Assembly: GCA_963832875.1 (NCBI GenBank)
Contig: CAWHWB010000003.1
Span: forward strand, 992,001-1,056,000
Length of the DNA stretch: 64,000 bases
Origin: AP-15 sp963832875
Lineage (GTDB): Bacteria; Pseudomonadota; Alphaproteobacteria; ATCC43930; CGMCC-115725
Direction of reading: 5' to 3'
Every line of letters starts with the position of its first letter. Within the stretch, counting starts at the first letter, position 1. Under the pieces are notes generated by a model. That model was not told the origin of the DNA. It searched no databases and worked only from the letters and a program-made list of their open reading frames with translations. Both the position numbers and the translations under genes were made by a program. Below are positions 8,796 to 17,759 of this stretch, piece by piece.

Positions 8796-9368
8796 ATGCC
8801 CGCCGATCCCAACCGGGTCATCCTGACCGGCGAAAACCCGTTTATTCGCCTGAGCGCCGCCAGTGGCGGTCCGCAGACCACCAACGCCAGCTACTGGCGC
8901 ATCATTACCTGCCCGGCCGGGCCGGGGCATGTGCTTTATCTGAAGAGCGAGCTGACCGAAAACCGCTGGCGCATCTGGTCCGACAACATCGCGATGGCGC
9001 GCTGGCTGCAGGCCACCGTCCAAGGCATGCTCAATCCCGAGACCGCGGACATCGCGATCCCGGTGACTGACGCCGAGTTCGTCAAGTCGGGCGACCCGCG
9101 CTATTTCTGGACCGAGCGGATCGTGTCGAGCGACGAGGAAGTGGTGCTCACCTGGTACGAAGTGGGCGATCCGATGCTGATCCACACCCAGCCCAACGAA
9201 GGCGGCCGCCGCTATGGCGTGTGCAGCCTGCTGATACCCGCGCTCGGCGCCCGCTTGACCGTCGACGGCAGCGAGGCCGCGGGGCGGCCGTGGCCGGTCG
9301 AGCGTGAAGGCCGGCCGTTCAGCACCTGCGCGCTGGCGTTTTCCGAGAGCTGGACCGAATCCCGATAA
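8796..9368 (+). CDS. Conserved-looking protein of unknown function
   Basis: I do not recognise this protein. It has 190 residues and no signal peptide or membrane segment. It is rich in aromatic residues (ASYWRI, NRWRIW, RYFWTERI), which suggests a compact beta-rich fold. The start at ATG 8796 is supported by GGGAGG 8-13 bases upstream; the longer frame back to 8505 overlaps the dehydrogenase and is rejected. The stop lies 10 bases before the MmgE/PrpD start, so the two are probably co-transcribed. A role in the same catabolic step is an inference from spacing only. Confidence 0.7.
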   Translation: MPADPNRVILTGENPFIRLSAASGGPQTTNASYWRIITCPAGPGHVLYLKSELTENRWRIWSDNIAMARWLQATVQGMLNPETADIAIPVTDAEFVKSGDPRYFWTERIVSSDEEVVLTWYEVGDPMLIHTQPNEGGRRYGVCSLLIPALGARLTVDGSEAAGRPWPVEREGRPFSTCALAFSESWTESR

Positions 9369-9378
9369 GGAACGGCCG

Positions 9379-10746
9379 ATGACCGTCGCCCGCGAACTCG
9401 CCGAGTTTCTGACCAGGACTTCCGCCGCGGACCTGCCGGACCAAGCGATCGACCATGCGGCGATGCTGATCGCCAGCACGATCGCCAGTGCCGCCTTCGG
9501 CTCCGGCCTAGAATCGGCGGCGATCATCCGGGGACTGGCCCGCGAACGCGGCGGCCGGCCCGACGCCTCGATATGGTTCGATGCCGGGCCCAAGCTGCCG
9601 GTGGCGGAAACGGCGCAGGCAAATGCGGTGATGAGCGACGCCGCGGCCTGCGACGACAGCGATCTGCGCAACATCGTCCACTGCGGCACACCCTTGACCG
9701 CCGTAGCGCTGGCCATCGCCGAGCGCACCGGCGCCGGCGGCGAAGAGGTGCTGGCCGCGATCGTGCTCGGCTACGAGGCGGCCGGCCGGATCGGCGAGGC
9801 GATCACGCCGGGCTTTCGCAAAAGCGGCTTTCACGGCTGTCTCGTCGCGATTTTCGCGGCCGCGGTCGCCGCGGCCCGCCTGCTGCGGCTCGACGCGGCG
9901 CGGACGGCGCAGGCGATCGCCTTGTCGGCGACCTCGATCGGCGGGCTCGCTGCGGCGGCGAACACCAGTGTCGCGCGCGAGTACCATGCCGGGCTGGCGG
10001 CGCTGCTGGGTGTCAACGCGGCGCTCGCGGCCGAGCGCGGCTTTCGCGCCGAAGTAAGCATTCTCGAAGCGCGCCAAGGGTTTTTCGAGGTCTATGGCGG
10101 GATCGACGGCGGCGCTGCCGGGGCGCAGGTGACGCGTGACCTCGGGCAATCCTGGGACATCGTTACCGACATGGCGGTAAAGCTCGTTCCCGGCGGTCAT
10201 CCGCACCACGCGCTGGCCGAGGCCGCCGCCAACGCCGCTCGAACTGGACGGATCGCCGCCGACGAGATCGACAGCATCACGCTCTCGCGCCCCGGCGTCA
10301 CGTTACTCGGCGGGCCCTTGCACCCGACCGACCTAATCGACATGGCGCACAGCGCGGCCTATTTCCTCGCCGCCGGTGCCGCCGACCGCGAATTCTCCTG
10401 GGTGCATGCGACCGCGGCCAAGATCGCAGATCCGGTGATCCATCGGCTGATCGACAAGATCACGGTAGGTCCGCCGCCGCGCGACGACATCGCGCGATAC
10501 CGGCAGGGTGCCACCGTCACGATCCGCACGATCGATGGCCGCAGCAGCACCAGCACCGTCCATGTGCCCAAGGGAGCCGGCATGCTCGGCATCGCCTGGA
10601 CCGACATCGACGCCAAATGCCGCGCGCTACTGCCGCACGCCCGGCTTTCGGGCGAGCGGATCGACAAACTCCTCGAGCTGATCCACGATTTCCGCGGCGC
10701 GCCGCGAGCCGCCGCCCTGACCGACCTGCTATCCCCGGACGATTGA
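9379..10746 (+). CDS. MmgE/PrpD family protein
   Basis: The product is 455 residues, typical of the MmgE/PrpD family, which includes 2-methylcitrate dehydratase and cis-aconitate decarboxylase-like enzymes. Visible family features are DQAIDHAAMLIASTIASA near the N-terminus, the NAVMSDAAACDDSD segment, VPGGHPHHALAEAA in the middle, and HSAAYFLAAGAADREF towards the C-terminus. The strict PrpD signature is diverged, so a dehydratase or a decarboxylase acting on a carboxylic acid is equally possible. It follows the unknown gene at 8796 closely, with AAGGAA before ATG 9379, and probably forms an operon with it. Confidence 0.85.
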   Translation: MTVARELAEFLTRTSAADLPDQAIDHAAMLIASTIASAAFGSGLESAAIIRGLARERGGRPDASIWFDAGPKLPVAETAQANAVMSDAAACDDSDLRNIVHCGTPLTAVALAIAERTGAGGEEVLAAIVLGYEAAGRIGEAITPGFRKSGFHGCLVAIFAAAVAAARLLRLDAARTAQAIALSATSIGGLAAAANTSVAREYHAGLAALLGVNAALAAERGFRAEVSILEARQGFFEVYGGIDGGAAGAQVTRDLGQSWDIVTDMAVKLVPGGHPHHALAEAAANAARTGRIAADEIDSITLSRPGVTLLGGPLHPTDLIDMAHSAAYFLAAGAADREFSWVHATAAKIADPVIHRLIDKITVGPPPRDDIARYRQGATVTIRTIDGRSSTSTVHVPKGAGMLGIAWTDIDAKCRALLPHARLSGERIDKLLELIHDFRGAPRAAALTDLLSPDD

Positions 10747-10881
10747 TCCCGGATCGCCGGATTGCGAGGTCGAAATCAGCGAGAGCCCAACCTGTCAAAC
10801 GATCGGACCGCTCGGCGTCATGAATTTGCCTATATCTGGGGCTATTCGAACATCCCGTTTCCCGCGTCCAGGTCCCACCCG

Positions 10882-11352
10882 TTGCGCAACCTGAAATTAC
10901 TCTCGGTCGATCGGTTTGATGCCGCCGGCGACGGCCGGCGTCGGCAGCAGGGCTTCACCTTGCTCGAGCTGCTCGTGGTGCTCGCCATCCTCGGATTGCT
11001 AATCGGCCTGGTAGCGCCGGCGGCGCTGCGCCAGCTCGGCTCCGCCAAGGAAAAGATCACCCACCAGTCGATCGAACGTCTGGCCAGCGTGCTCGATATC
11101 TACAAGCTCGACGTCGGCAGCTATCCGACGACCGATCAGGGGCTCGAGGCGCTGTTGGTGCGCCCCGAAGGCGTGACGAATTGGAGCGGGCCCTATCTCA
11201 AAGGGGAAACGGTGCCGGACGATCCCTGGGGGCACCCATTTCTCTATCGCATGCCGAGCGAGCGGCCGGGGCATGATTACGATCTCTACTCGCTGGGCCC
11301 GACCGGGAAGCCCGGCGGCACCGGCTCGGACGCGGAAATCGCCAACGAGTAA
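10882..11352 (+). CDS. gspG: Type II secretion major pseudopilin GspG
   Basis: The prepilin cleavage site G|FTLLELLVVLAILGLLIG is followed by a GspG body. Typical blocks are KLDVGSYPTTDQGLEAL, a WSGPYLK segment, DPWGHPF and the C-terminal DYDLYSLGPTGKPGG calcium-loop region. The leader start is uncertain. TTG 10882 gives a 24-residue leader; a TTG at 10762 gives a much longer one, and no ATG is in frame. After processing by the peptidase at 25565, GspG would assemble the periplasmic pseudopilus that pushes substrates through the GspD secretin. It is the only gsp gene of this block on the plus strand and converges on gspK. Confidence 0.9.
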   Translation: MRNLKLLSVDRFDAAGDGRRRQQGFTLLELLVVLAILGLLIGLVAPAALRQLGSAKEKITHQSIERLASVLDIYKLDVGSYPTTDQGLEALLVRPEGVTNWSGPYLKGETVPDDPWGHPFLYRMPSERPGHDYDLYSLGPTGKPGGTGSDAEIANE

Positions 11353-11355
11353 GCG

Positions 11356-11381
11356 GCGCGGGTCCGCCGGGCCACCCGCGC
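11356..11381. terminator. Hairpin between convergent gspG and gspK
   Basis: GCGCGGGT (11356-11363) and ACCCGCGC (11374-11381) form a perfect 8-bp stem around a 10-base loop, placed between two convergent stops. There is no T-tract, so intrinsic termination is only possible, not shown. Confidence 0.4.
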
Positions 11382-11391
11382 GCGTCGGCGG

Positions 11392-12240
11392 TCAGTCGAC
11401 CCGGTTGCCCCAGGCCAGCACCACGTAGCCCTGCGGCAAGCTCGATCCCACCCGCACGATTGCGGTGCGGGTGATCCGGGCGTTTCCCGGTCCGAGAGCC
11501 GCGGCGGTGATGCGCACGGTAAGCACGTCCGCTGGCGTCGGGTTCACCGGAAGGTCGGTCTGGGCGGCCAGCGCGAGCTGGGCGACTGCCGCGGCGACCG
11601 CCGGGTCGGCGCCGCCCGCATCGGGCTCGGCCGGGCCGTACAAGGTCAGGTGGGGCCGCAGCTTGGCGAACAGCGCTGGGGTCATCCCGATAACGCGGCC
11701 GAGCTCGTCCAGGGTCTCGAGCGGCGAGCCGGGCGGCCCGTAATCGAGTCCGGCGGCGCTGTACTGCTCCAGCATCGCCGTCTGCGGCCGCGGCGTTTCG
11801 CTGGTTCCGACCCAGTCGGCGATGGCGGCGGCAAGACCGTGCGCGCTCTCGGGGTCGCTGCCGAGAATGCGCAGCAGCGCCTCGATCAGGGCCGGCGAGG
11901 CCAGGTTCGGATTGATCCGCGCCGCCTCGTCCTCGAGGCGCACGATCACGCGGCTGTGGCCGATGGTCAGCGGATGGAGGGCCCCGTCGAGCGGCCAGCG
12001 TTGATCCGGTTGCGGGTTTGACAGGTTGAAGATGGCCTCGGCGATCGCCCCGTCGGCGGCCGCCGCGGTGACCGCGTTGTCGACGAGATTGGCGGCGATG
12101 CGGATCTCGGTTCGCCCGCTGGCGGTCAGGTGGAGCACGAGAAAGGCGATCAGCACCAGGGTCCACAGCACGATCAACAGCGCGAAGCCGCCGCTGCGGC
12201 GCCCAGCGACGCGCGGCGCCGCCCGCCTCATTGCACTCAC
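11392..12240 (-). CDS. gspK: Type II secretion minor pseudopilin GspK
   Basis: The product is 282 residues. A short basic leader ends in RRSGG, followed by the hydrophobic helix FALLIVLWTLVLIAFLV, as in GspK, which lacks the usual Glu5 context. The body contains DEAARINPNLASPALIEALL and ADWVGTSETPRPQ, matching the two SAM-like domains that let GspK cap the pseudopilus tip with GspI and GspJ. GTG 12240 overlaps the gspD stop by four bases (GTGA), so translation is probably coupled; ATG 12231 is an alternative. It is the last gene of the minus-strand gsp operon. Confidence 0.88.
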   Translation of the reverse strand: MSAMRRAAPRVAGRRSGGFALLIVLWTLVLIAFLVLHLTASGRTEIRIAANLVDNAVTAAAADGAIAEAIFNLSNPQPDQRWPLDGALHPLTIGHSRVIVRLEDEAARINPNLASPALIEALLRILGSDPESAHGLAAAIADWVGTSETPRPQTAMLEQYSAAGLDYGPPGSPLETLDELGRVIGMTPALFAKLRPHLTLYGPAEPDAGGADPAVAAAVAQLALAAQTDLPVNPTPADVLTVRITAAALGPGNARITRTAIVRVGSSLPQGYVVLAWGNRVD

Positions 12241-14531
12241 AAGCCGTTGGGGTTGGCCGAGCCCGAGGCGCCCTGCCGTTCCACCTGCTGCGGCACCAGC
12301 CCGGCATTGATCAGCTGGCTGCGCAGATCCTCGGTCAGCGCCCGCGCGTCGCGCTGGTCGTGCACGACGTGCGGGGTAATCAGCACCAGCAGCTCGGTGC
12401 GCATCCGCGAATTGGCCTGGGTTGAAAACAACGTGCTGAGGATCGGGATGTCCTTGAGAAACGGAAGCCCGGCATTCTGCTGCGAGACGTTGTCGCGGAT
12501 CAGCCCGGCGAGACCGACGGTCTGGCCGTCCTGGACCGCGACCCGAGTGCGGAACACCTGATCGTCAAAGGTCGGCGAGCCGGTTACCGTGTTGGTCGCC
12601 GCCTGGGCGACGTCGCTGACTTCCTGGGCGATGTCGAGGGTAACCAGGCCGCCAGTGTTGACCCGCGGCGTCACCTGCATGATGACCCCGGTCGCGTAGT
12701 AGTCGACGCTGTTGACGACCGGAGCGCCCACCGTCAGCGTGCTCTGCTGGGTCTGGGTCAGCACCGGCACCTGCTGGCCGACCTGAAGCCGCGCCGGCTG
12801 GTTGTCGAGGACCATGACCTCGGGGGCCGACAGCACCTTGACCTTGGTCACGTCGGCCAGCGCCGCCAACGCGAAGTTCGGCGATTTGCTCAGGATGAAG
12901 TACGGCGAGGAAGACGGAAAGCTGAGACTTGTCAGCGACGGGAAGCCGCTCGGCGACGGCGTCCCCAAGGTATTCGCGATGTGGTCCGCCTTGAAGTAGA
13001 ACTGCGTGCCGTATTGCAGCTGATCGTTCAGATCGACCTCGGCGATCGTGGCGTCGATCAGCACCTGCAGCGGAACGATGTCGATCTTGCGCAGCATGCC
13101 TTCGATCACCGAGTATTCATTGGGCGTCGCATAGATCAGCAGCGCGTTGTTGGTCTGGTTTGCCAGGATCCGGATCCGATTTTCGGCGGCGGCACCCTCT
13201 CCGCCCCCGGTCTCGGCCGACAGCGGTTCGGTCGCCGCGGTCGTCGTTGCTGCGGTCGTCGTTGCCGCCGGAATGCCCGAGCCGAGCCCGCCCGGGGTTC
13301 CGCCGGAGCCGCCGGTCTGGCCGGTTGCGCCGGTTCCGCCGAGACCGCTCGTCCCGCCGGCGCCGCCGAAAGCCGTGGAGCCGCCCGCGGCGCCGCCGGC
13401 CCCACCGGCGGTGGCCCCGAAACCTGCGGTCTGCTGCCCGGCACCGGGAGCGGTGCTGCCTGGCGGCGCGGGAGTCGGCGAGACGTGGCCCGGGGTAAAG
13501 GCGCGCTGCAGCAGACTTTCGAGATCGCTGCTCTGGCCGTTCTGCACATAGTAGACGTGCCAGGTTCGTTGGGTCGCGTCCTGGACGCGGTCGGCCAGCT
13601 TGAAAAAGCGGTCGGCGGCGTCGAGGTAGCGCGGCTGCGACGAGACTACCAGAACGGCGTTGACCCGCTCCATCGGCAGCACCTGGACAATGCCGCCGAG
13701 CGGGCCTTCGGTCTGGGCCTGCAAGACCTTTTCGAGCTCGCCCGCGATCTTGGCCGGGTCGCCGTCGCCGACCGGGAACAGGGCGTACGACCGGCCCGAC
13801 AGAATATCGATGTCGAACGCCCGGATCAGGCCGGTCAAGGTCTGGCGCACGGCGGCGTCGCCGGTCACCAGGATCGCGTTGCGCGCCGGGTCGGCGGCAA
13901 TCTTGCCGCCCTCGCCGACGTAAGGCTCCAAGATCTTGGCGAGGTCCTTGGCCGATGTGTAACGCAACGGGATCACCTGCGCGCCGGCGCCGATCGAGTT
14001 GGCGCCCGAGGCTTGGTTGCTGAGCGCGCCGACGGCGATCGGCACGACCGCATAGAGCCCGCCGCGCTGAACCACGGTCGCGCCATTCTGGTTGAGCAGG
14101 GTTTCGAGCGCAGACAGCAGGGCCGAGCGCGGCAGCGGCGTCGCGGTCTCGATCGACCCGGTGCCGCGGACCGCGGGGTCGATCGTGAAATCGAGTTTCA
14201 GCGTCGTGCCGAGAATGGTACGGGCGATCTCGCGAATGTCGGTGTCGACAAAATTGAGGGTGACGTCGCCGTTCTCGGCGGCGGCAACGCCGGGCGGCGG
14301 CGGGCTGGCCGAGCCGTCGGCCACGCGGCTCGGGGCCCGGCGGTCCTCGAACGCGCGCTCATAAGGTTTTTGTCCCGGAATGGCGCCGCTCACCCGCGGC
14401 GCCGCCGGCTGCAGGGCGGCCGGCTGTTCGAGCGGGGTCAGGCTGGGGGCGGGCGGCACCTGGCATGAGGCGAGCAGGATCAGCACCACGCCCCAAACCG
14501 ACAGCCGCACCGAACGCGGCCGGCGGTTCAC
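12237..14531 (-). CDS. gspD: Type II secretion outer-membrane secretin GspD
   Basis: The product is 764 residues. A lipoprotein-type signal (VVLILLASC) suggests lipidation at about Cys23. N0 (VTLNFVDTDIREIARTILG), N1 and N2 domains follow, then an N3 domain (NRIRILANQTNNALLIYA) and the secretin core with VPVLTQTQQS and the C-terminal VAVQDGQTVGLAGLIRD block. Between N2 and N3, residues about 347-444 are nearly pure Gly/Ala/Thr/Ser, including an exact tandem repeat. This low-complexity insert is longer than in textbook secretins. GspD would form the outer-membrane pore. It lies between gspC-like and gspK with 4-base overlaps on both sides. Confidence 0.93.
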   Translation of the reverse strand: MNRRPRSVRLSVWGVVLILLASCQVPPAPSLTPLEQPAALQPAAPRVSGAIPGQKPYERAFEDRRAPSRVADGSASPPPPGVAAAENGDVTLNFVDTDIREIARTILGTTLKLDFTIDPAVRGTGSIETATPLPRSALLSALETLLNQNGATVVQRGGLYAVVPIAVGALSNQASGANSIGAGAQVIPLRYTSAKDLAKILEPYVGEGGKIAADPARNAILVTGDAAVRQTLTGLIRAFDIDILSGRSYALFPVGDGDPAKIAGELEKVLQAQTEGPLGGIVQVLPMERVNAVLVVSSQPRYLDAADRFFKLADRVQDATQRTWHVYYVQNGQSSDLESLLQRAFTPGHVSPTPAPPGSTAPGAGQQTAGFGATAGGAGGAAGGSTAFGGAGGTSGLGGTGATGQTGGSGGTPGGLGSGIPAATTTAATTTAATEPLSAETGGGEGAAAENRIRILANQTNNALLIYATPNEYSVIEGMLRKIDIVPLQVLIDATIAEVDLNDQLQYGTQFYFKADHIANTLGTPSPSGFPSLTSLSFPSSSPYFILSKSPNFALAALADVTKVKVLSAPEVMVLDNQPARLQVGQQVPVLTQTQQSTLTVGAPVVNSVDYYATGVIMQVTPRVNTGGLVTLDIAQEVSDVAQAATNTVTGSPTFDDQVFRTRVAVQDGQTVGLAGLIRDNVSQQNAGLPFLKDIPILSTLFSTQANSRMRTELLVLITPHVVHDQRDARALTEDLRSQLINAGLVPQQVERQGASGSANPNGL

Positions 14532-15166
14532 GGTCGCCCCCGCAAACCCGGTCGCGGCGGCCCGCGGTTGAAGATCGGCGGCAACCCCGGCCGCACCCCC
14601 GGCCGCACCGACCCGGAAAAGGACGGGAACGGCGCGCCACCGGGCCCATTGGCCGGTCGGTTGACGATCGGCGGCGTTCCGGCGGCCGGCACCAGGTTTG
14701 GGTCGAACTTTGGCTGCAAGGTCTTAATCCCACCCGGGCCGCTCAACGAGACCTCGATCGGGGTGATGCTTTCGATCCGCCAGCCGCCGACGGTTTCGCC
14801 CTCGCTCACCGTCATCAGCTTGGCGCCGGCCGGGGCAAAGATCGCGATCCGGCGCCCGGGTTCGATGACGATCCCAGTGAGCCGGGTATCGGCGAGACCC
14901 GAATCGGCTGCCCCGTCGGTGCTGCCGCGCGGCGGCGGGCGCCGTGTGCTGCTGAACAGCGGACGCGCGAGTGCCGTCGCCGACAGCGCGTCATAGCGGC
15001 TGCCGGTCCCGCGGCGCAGCGGGAGTCCGGCGGAGGCGCTCGGCGCCGGCGGCGGCGGGGTCGCGATCTTCGAGCGGGCCGGAGTGGGCTCGACCTCGAC
15101 GACCAGGACCGCCGCGAACACGAGGCAGCCGGCGAGCAGCATGGGCAGCAACAGGCGATCGATCAT
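14528..15166 (-). CDS. gspC: Type II secretion GspC-like inner-membrane protein
   Basis: The product is 212 residues. One N-terminal membrane helix (LLLPMLLAGCLVFAAVLVVEV) is followed by a proline-rich linker and a small beta domain (LADTRLTGIVIEPGRRIAIF to VGGWRIESITPIEVSL). That domain resembles the homology region by which GspC contacts the secretin. The tail is Pro/Gly-rich and there is no PDZ domain. It starts at ATG 15166, overlapping the gspM stop as ATGA, and overlaps gspD by four bases. Position and topology support the GspC role; some annotations name such proteins GspN. Confidence 0.65.
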   Translation of the reverse strand: MIDRLLLPMLLAGCLVFAAVLVVEVEPTPARSKIATPPPPAPSASAGLPLRRGTGSRYDALSATALARPLFSSTRRPPPRGSTDGAADSGLADTRLTGIVIEPGRRIAIFAPAGAKLMTVSEGETVGGWRIESITPIEVSLSGPGGIKTLQPKFDPNLVPAAGTPPIVNRPANGPGGAPFPSFSGSVRPGVRPGLPPIFNRGPPRPGLRGRP

Positions 15167-15753
15167 GGCTCGGTCGCCGCCGATTTGTCGGCGCTGCGAA
15201 AACCGTAGACGTCGAGCCCGGCATCGAGCCCGGGATCGGCTTCGGCATCCTGCGGCAACCCCGGCCGCCGCAGCACGCCGTGGATCTGCAGATTGTCGAC
15301 GATCAGCGGCGGCGTCGCCTGTTCCAGCTTGGCCAGCAGCTTGACCAAAGTCTCGTATGGCCCGTTCAGCGCAAACCGCAGCCCGATGCGGCGATAGCCG
15401 TCGCGGGTCTCGGGCGGCAGGCTTTCGGTGCTGCCGATCGCGGCGCCGACGGCGGCGGCGAAGCCTTCGATGCGGCTCTGCAGATTGGCCGAGGCGATGG
15501 CGTCGCTGGCGCCGTCGAGGGTGACCTTGCGGGTGCGCGCCGCAGCGCGCAATTCGGCAACCTGCGCCCGCAATTGCGGCAGCGCGGCAGCGGCGGCCTG
15601 GAGCCGCGGCAGCAGCATGCGACCATCTTCCAACCGCTGCTGCCGGTCGGCGTAGAGGCCGAGCAGCGGCGCCACGGCCAGAAAATACAGGCCTCCCAGG
15701 GTGACAAGAACCAGGCCAAAGGCCAGAAATCGGCCTCGCCGACCGGTCGGCAT
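15163..15753 (-). CDS. gspM: Type II secretion GspM-like protein
   Basis: The product is 196 residues. A basic start is followed by one membrane helix (FLAFGLVLVTLGGLYFLAVA) and then a long coiled-coil-prone segment (RQQRLEDGRMLLPRLQAA). A ferredoxin-like C-terminal half follows (LRFALNGPYETLVKLLAKLE). This is the GspM/PilO architecture, which pairs with GspL on the inner-membrane assembly platform. It sits 14 bases after gspL and overlaps the gspC-like start. Identity by primary sequence is weak, as usual for GspM, so the call rests on topology and operon position. Confidence 0.75.
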   Translation of the reverse strand: MPTGRRGRFLAFGLVLVTLGGLYFLAVAPLLGLYADRQQRLEDGRMLLPRLQAAAAALPQLRAQVAELRAAARTRKVTLDGASDAIASANLQSRIEGFAAAVGAAIGSTESLPPETRDGYRRIGLRFALNGPYETLVKLLAKLEQATPPLIVDNLQIHGVLRRPGLPQDAEADPGLDAGLDVYGFRSADKSAATEP

Positions 15754-15767
15754 GGCGGTGAGAGAGA

Positions 15768-16805
15768 TTACGGCGCGACCTCCGCAATGATGGTGAAGAT
15801 CTCCTGATGGAGCGCCTCGATCCGCGTCACCGGCGCGGCAAAGGCCGGATTGCGAAATTCACCGTTGGCGGCAAAGGCCCCGATCAGCCGAGCAGCGGCG
15901 GCCGACCGACCGCTCATGGTCAGCTTGCGCTGGCGCAATTCCATCTCGGTCAGATAGCTGTCGTCAGGCATGACCGTCGTCGCCGCAGCCAACACTGCGA
16001 GCGGCTGTCCGACTGTGTTGCGCTCTTTCTCCACCAGATCGGCGCTGCCCGACAGCTGCCGGATTTCGCGGCGGAGGCTTGCGGCTTCAGCGGCGGCAGT
16101 GCGGCCCGTCGCCAATTCCCGGTCGAGCGCCGCGATCGCCGTCGATTGACGCATAAAAGGGACGATAATCGCGGCCAGCGCCAGCGCCGCGCAGCATGCC
16201 GCCGCAGGCCTGACCAGGCGGCTGGCGCCGGGATGGACGGGCCGGCCGTCGCCGTCGAGCGGCAGCCACGAGCCGGCGTCGGGCCCATCGGCGATCTCCG
16301 CGCGCACCGGGGCGAGGCCGGTGTGGCCGAGATAGGCCAGCAAGGGGTCGAGTTTTGCCTTTGGGATCACCAGCAGACGCACCGAGAGGCGCCCGCTCTG
16401 GCGGTCGGCCGCGACGATTCGATGGTTCCAATAGAGCTCCTCGGCCGTGAACGGGGTCTCCCGATCCATTTCAAAGGCCAAGGCCTGATCGATCTCGCGT
16501 TCCGCGGCGAGCGGCAGCACCACCGTCTTGCCCAAAACCTCGGCCTCGCCCAGACGCAGAACCGCCGGCTTGCCGGACGCGCGCGGCAATTCGGCGAGCC
16601 CCGCGGCTCCGACTGCGAAATGGCCGAGCAGCGTCTCCTTGCCGTTGCGCCGCAGGCCGACCGCGACCGCGGCAAAGCTCCCGTCCTCCGAGGCGACGGG
16701 CGTGATCACCGTGGCGTCGGCGACGGTCGGATCGGAGCGGCGCAGGCGCTGGGGCAAAAGCTCCGCCAGCTGTCCGAGCCACCAGCGAAAGAAATCGCGC
16801 ACCAT
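15768..16805 (-). CDS. gspL: Type II secretion GspL/PilN-like protein
   Basis: The product is 345 residues from ATG 16805. The cytoplasmic N-terminal part (about 1-195) is actin-like, with ALAFEMDRETPFTAEELYW, the GspL/PilM-type block that recruits the GspE ATPase. A membrane helix (CCAALALAAIIVPFM) follows near residue 205. The rest is a periplasmic PilN-like coiled coil (ALDRELATGRTAAAEAASL) and a ferredoxin-like domain. The 287 bases before it contain GTTAATTAAATC on the minus strand, which may hold a promoter separating gspL-M-C-D-K from gspF-H-I-J. Confidence 0.82.
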   Translation of the reverse strand: MVRDFFRWWLGQLAELLPQRLRRSDPTVADATVITPVASEDGSFAAVAVGLRRNGKETLLGHFAVGAAGLAELPRASGKPAVLRLGEAEVLGKTVVLPLAAEREIDQALAFEMDRETPFTAEELYWNHRIVAADRQSGRLSVRLLVIPKAKLDPLLAYLGHTGLAPVRAEIADGPDAGSWLPLDGDGRPVHPGASRLVRPAAACCAALALAAIIVPFMRQSTAIAALDRELATGRTAAAEAASLRREIRQLSGSADLVEKERNTVGQPLAVLAAATTVMPDDSYLTEMELRQRKLTMSGRSAAAARLIGAFAANGEFRNPAFAAPVTRIEALHQEIFTIIAEVAP

Positions 16806-17092
16806 GACCTGGAACCGAGCCGATCCAAATCCGCCAAAAGCTGGCCGCAATGCTACAGAGCGTCGGACGCGCGGCAAGGGCCGACAGGACGCCAACCGTG
16901 GCTCGAACAACAAAGTGCCCGAATGTGGCCCGATCAAGGCGTTTCCAGCAAAAAGCCGGGCAGCTGCGCAGCAGACAAGCCCGCAAATTCTCGCCTGCCG
17001 GGTCCTACGATTTAATTAACCGCTGATGCGCGAGCCCCGGGGTAAGGCTCGGTTGCCGGCAAAATCCGCTCGCGGCGAATCGACGGCCGCGC

Positions 17093-17758
17093 TCAGAGCT
17101 CGGGGGCGACGATCAGATCGGGCCAGCGCCGCCGATCGCCCTTGGCGAAGGCGAGGCGAATCCGGATCAGCTCGGGGGCCGCGGGGCCATCCCACCGGGT
17201 CTGCCACGCCGCCGGCTGATCCGGTGACGTGGAGCCCCAATACGAGAACTCGACCCGACTGACCCCGGCGATCAGCTCCGTCTCGGTCGGCCGCGGCGCG
17301 GGCCCCGTCGAAATCTGATGCAGATGCGGCGTCCAGCTTAGCACCAGGCGATGCCGATGCAGCGCGATCGTGATATCCGCGCGTCGCGTCGCGCCGAGGC
17401 CGGTCGGCAGGTCGCCGACAAAGCTCAGGTGATCGCTCTCCCCGGTTATCGCCTCGTCGGGGGCGCCCCCGGCCGAGCCGTTGTCCGGCGCCGCCGCGAT
17501 GCCCGTCAGCAAGGTGCGCAACAGTCGCGCCGAATCGTCGAGATCCGCGGTTTCGCCAAGCCGGCGCTGCTGCGCGCTCCACAACGCCAGACCGCCGCGC
17601 ACGCCCTGCGTCAGTCCGACCACGAGCAGGCCGAGCACGACTACGACGACCAGCATTTCGAGCAAGGTGAACCCGCTCTGGCCGCGGATCGCTGCTTTAT
17701 TGCCGACGCCCGGCGCAACCGCTCCGGAGCCGGCTGCCGTCACCTCGGCTGCCGACAC
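17093..17758 (-). CDS. gspJ: Type II secretion minor pseudopilin GspJ
   Basis: The prepilin motif G|FTLLEMLVVVVVLGLLVVGL comes after a 29-residue leader if GTG 17758 is the start. The body matches GspJ: DDSARLLRTLLTGIAAA, LSFVGDLPTG and a late VEFSYWG strand. GspJ sits in the pseudopilus tip complex with GspI and GspK. The start falls two bases after the gspI stop, so the two are coupled; the long frame back to 17854 overlaps gspI and is less likely. The product is about 221 residues. Confidence 0.85.
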   Translation of the reverse strand: MSAAEVTAAGSGAVAPGVGNKAAIRGQSGFTLLEMLVVVVVLGLLVVGLTQGVRGGLALWSAQQRRLGETADLDDSARLLRTLLTGIAAAPDNGSAGGAPDEAITGESDHLSFVGDLPTGLGATRRADITIALHRHRLVLSWTPHLHQISTGPAPRPTETELIAGVSRVEFSYWGSTSPDQPAAWQTRWDGPAAPELIRIRLAFAKGDRRRWPDLIVAPEL

Positions 17759-17759
17759 G

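Noticed and set aside
14528..15787. A 419-codon minus-strand frame as one GspC protein
   Set aside because: The part upstream of ATG 15166 is a shadow of gspM; the true gene begins at 15166.
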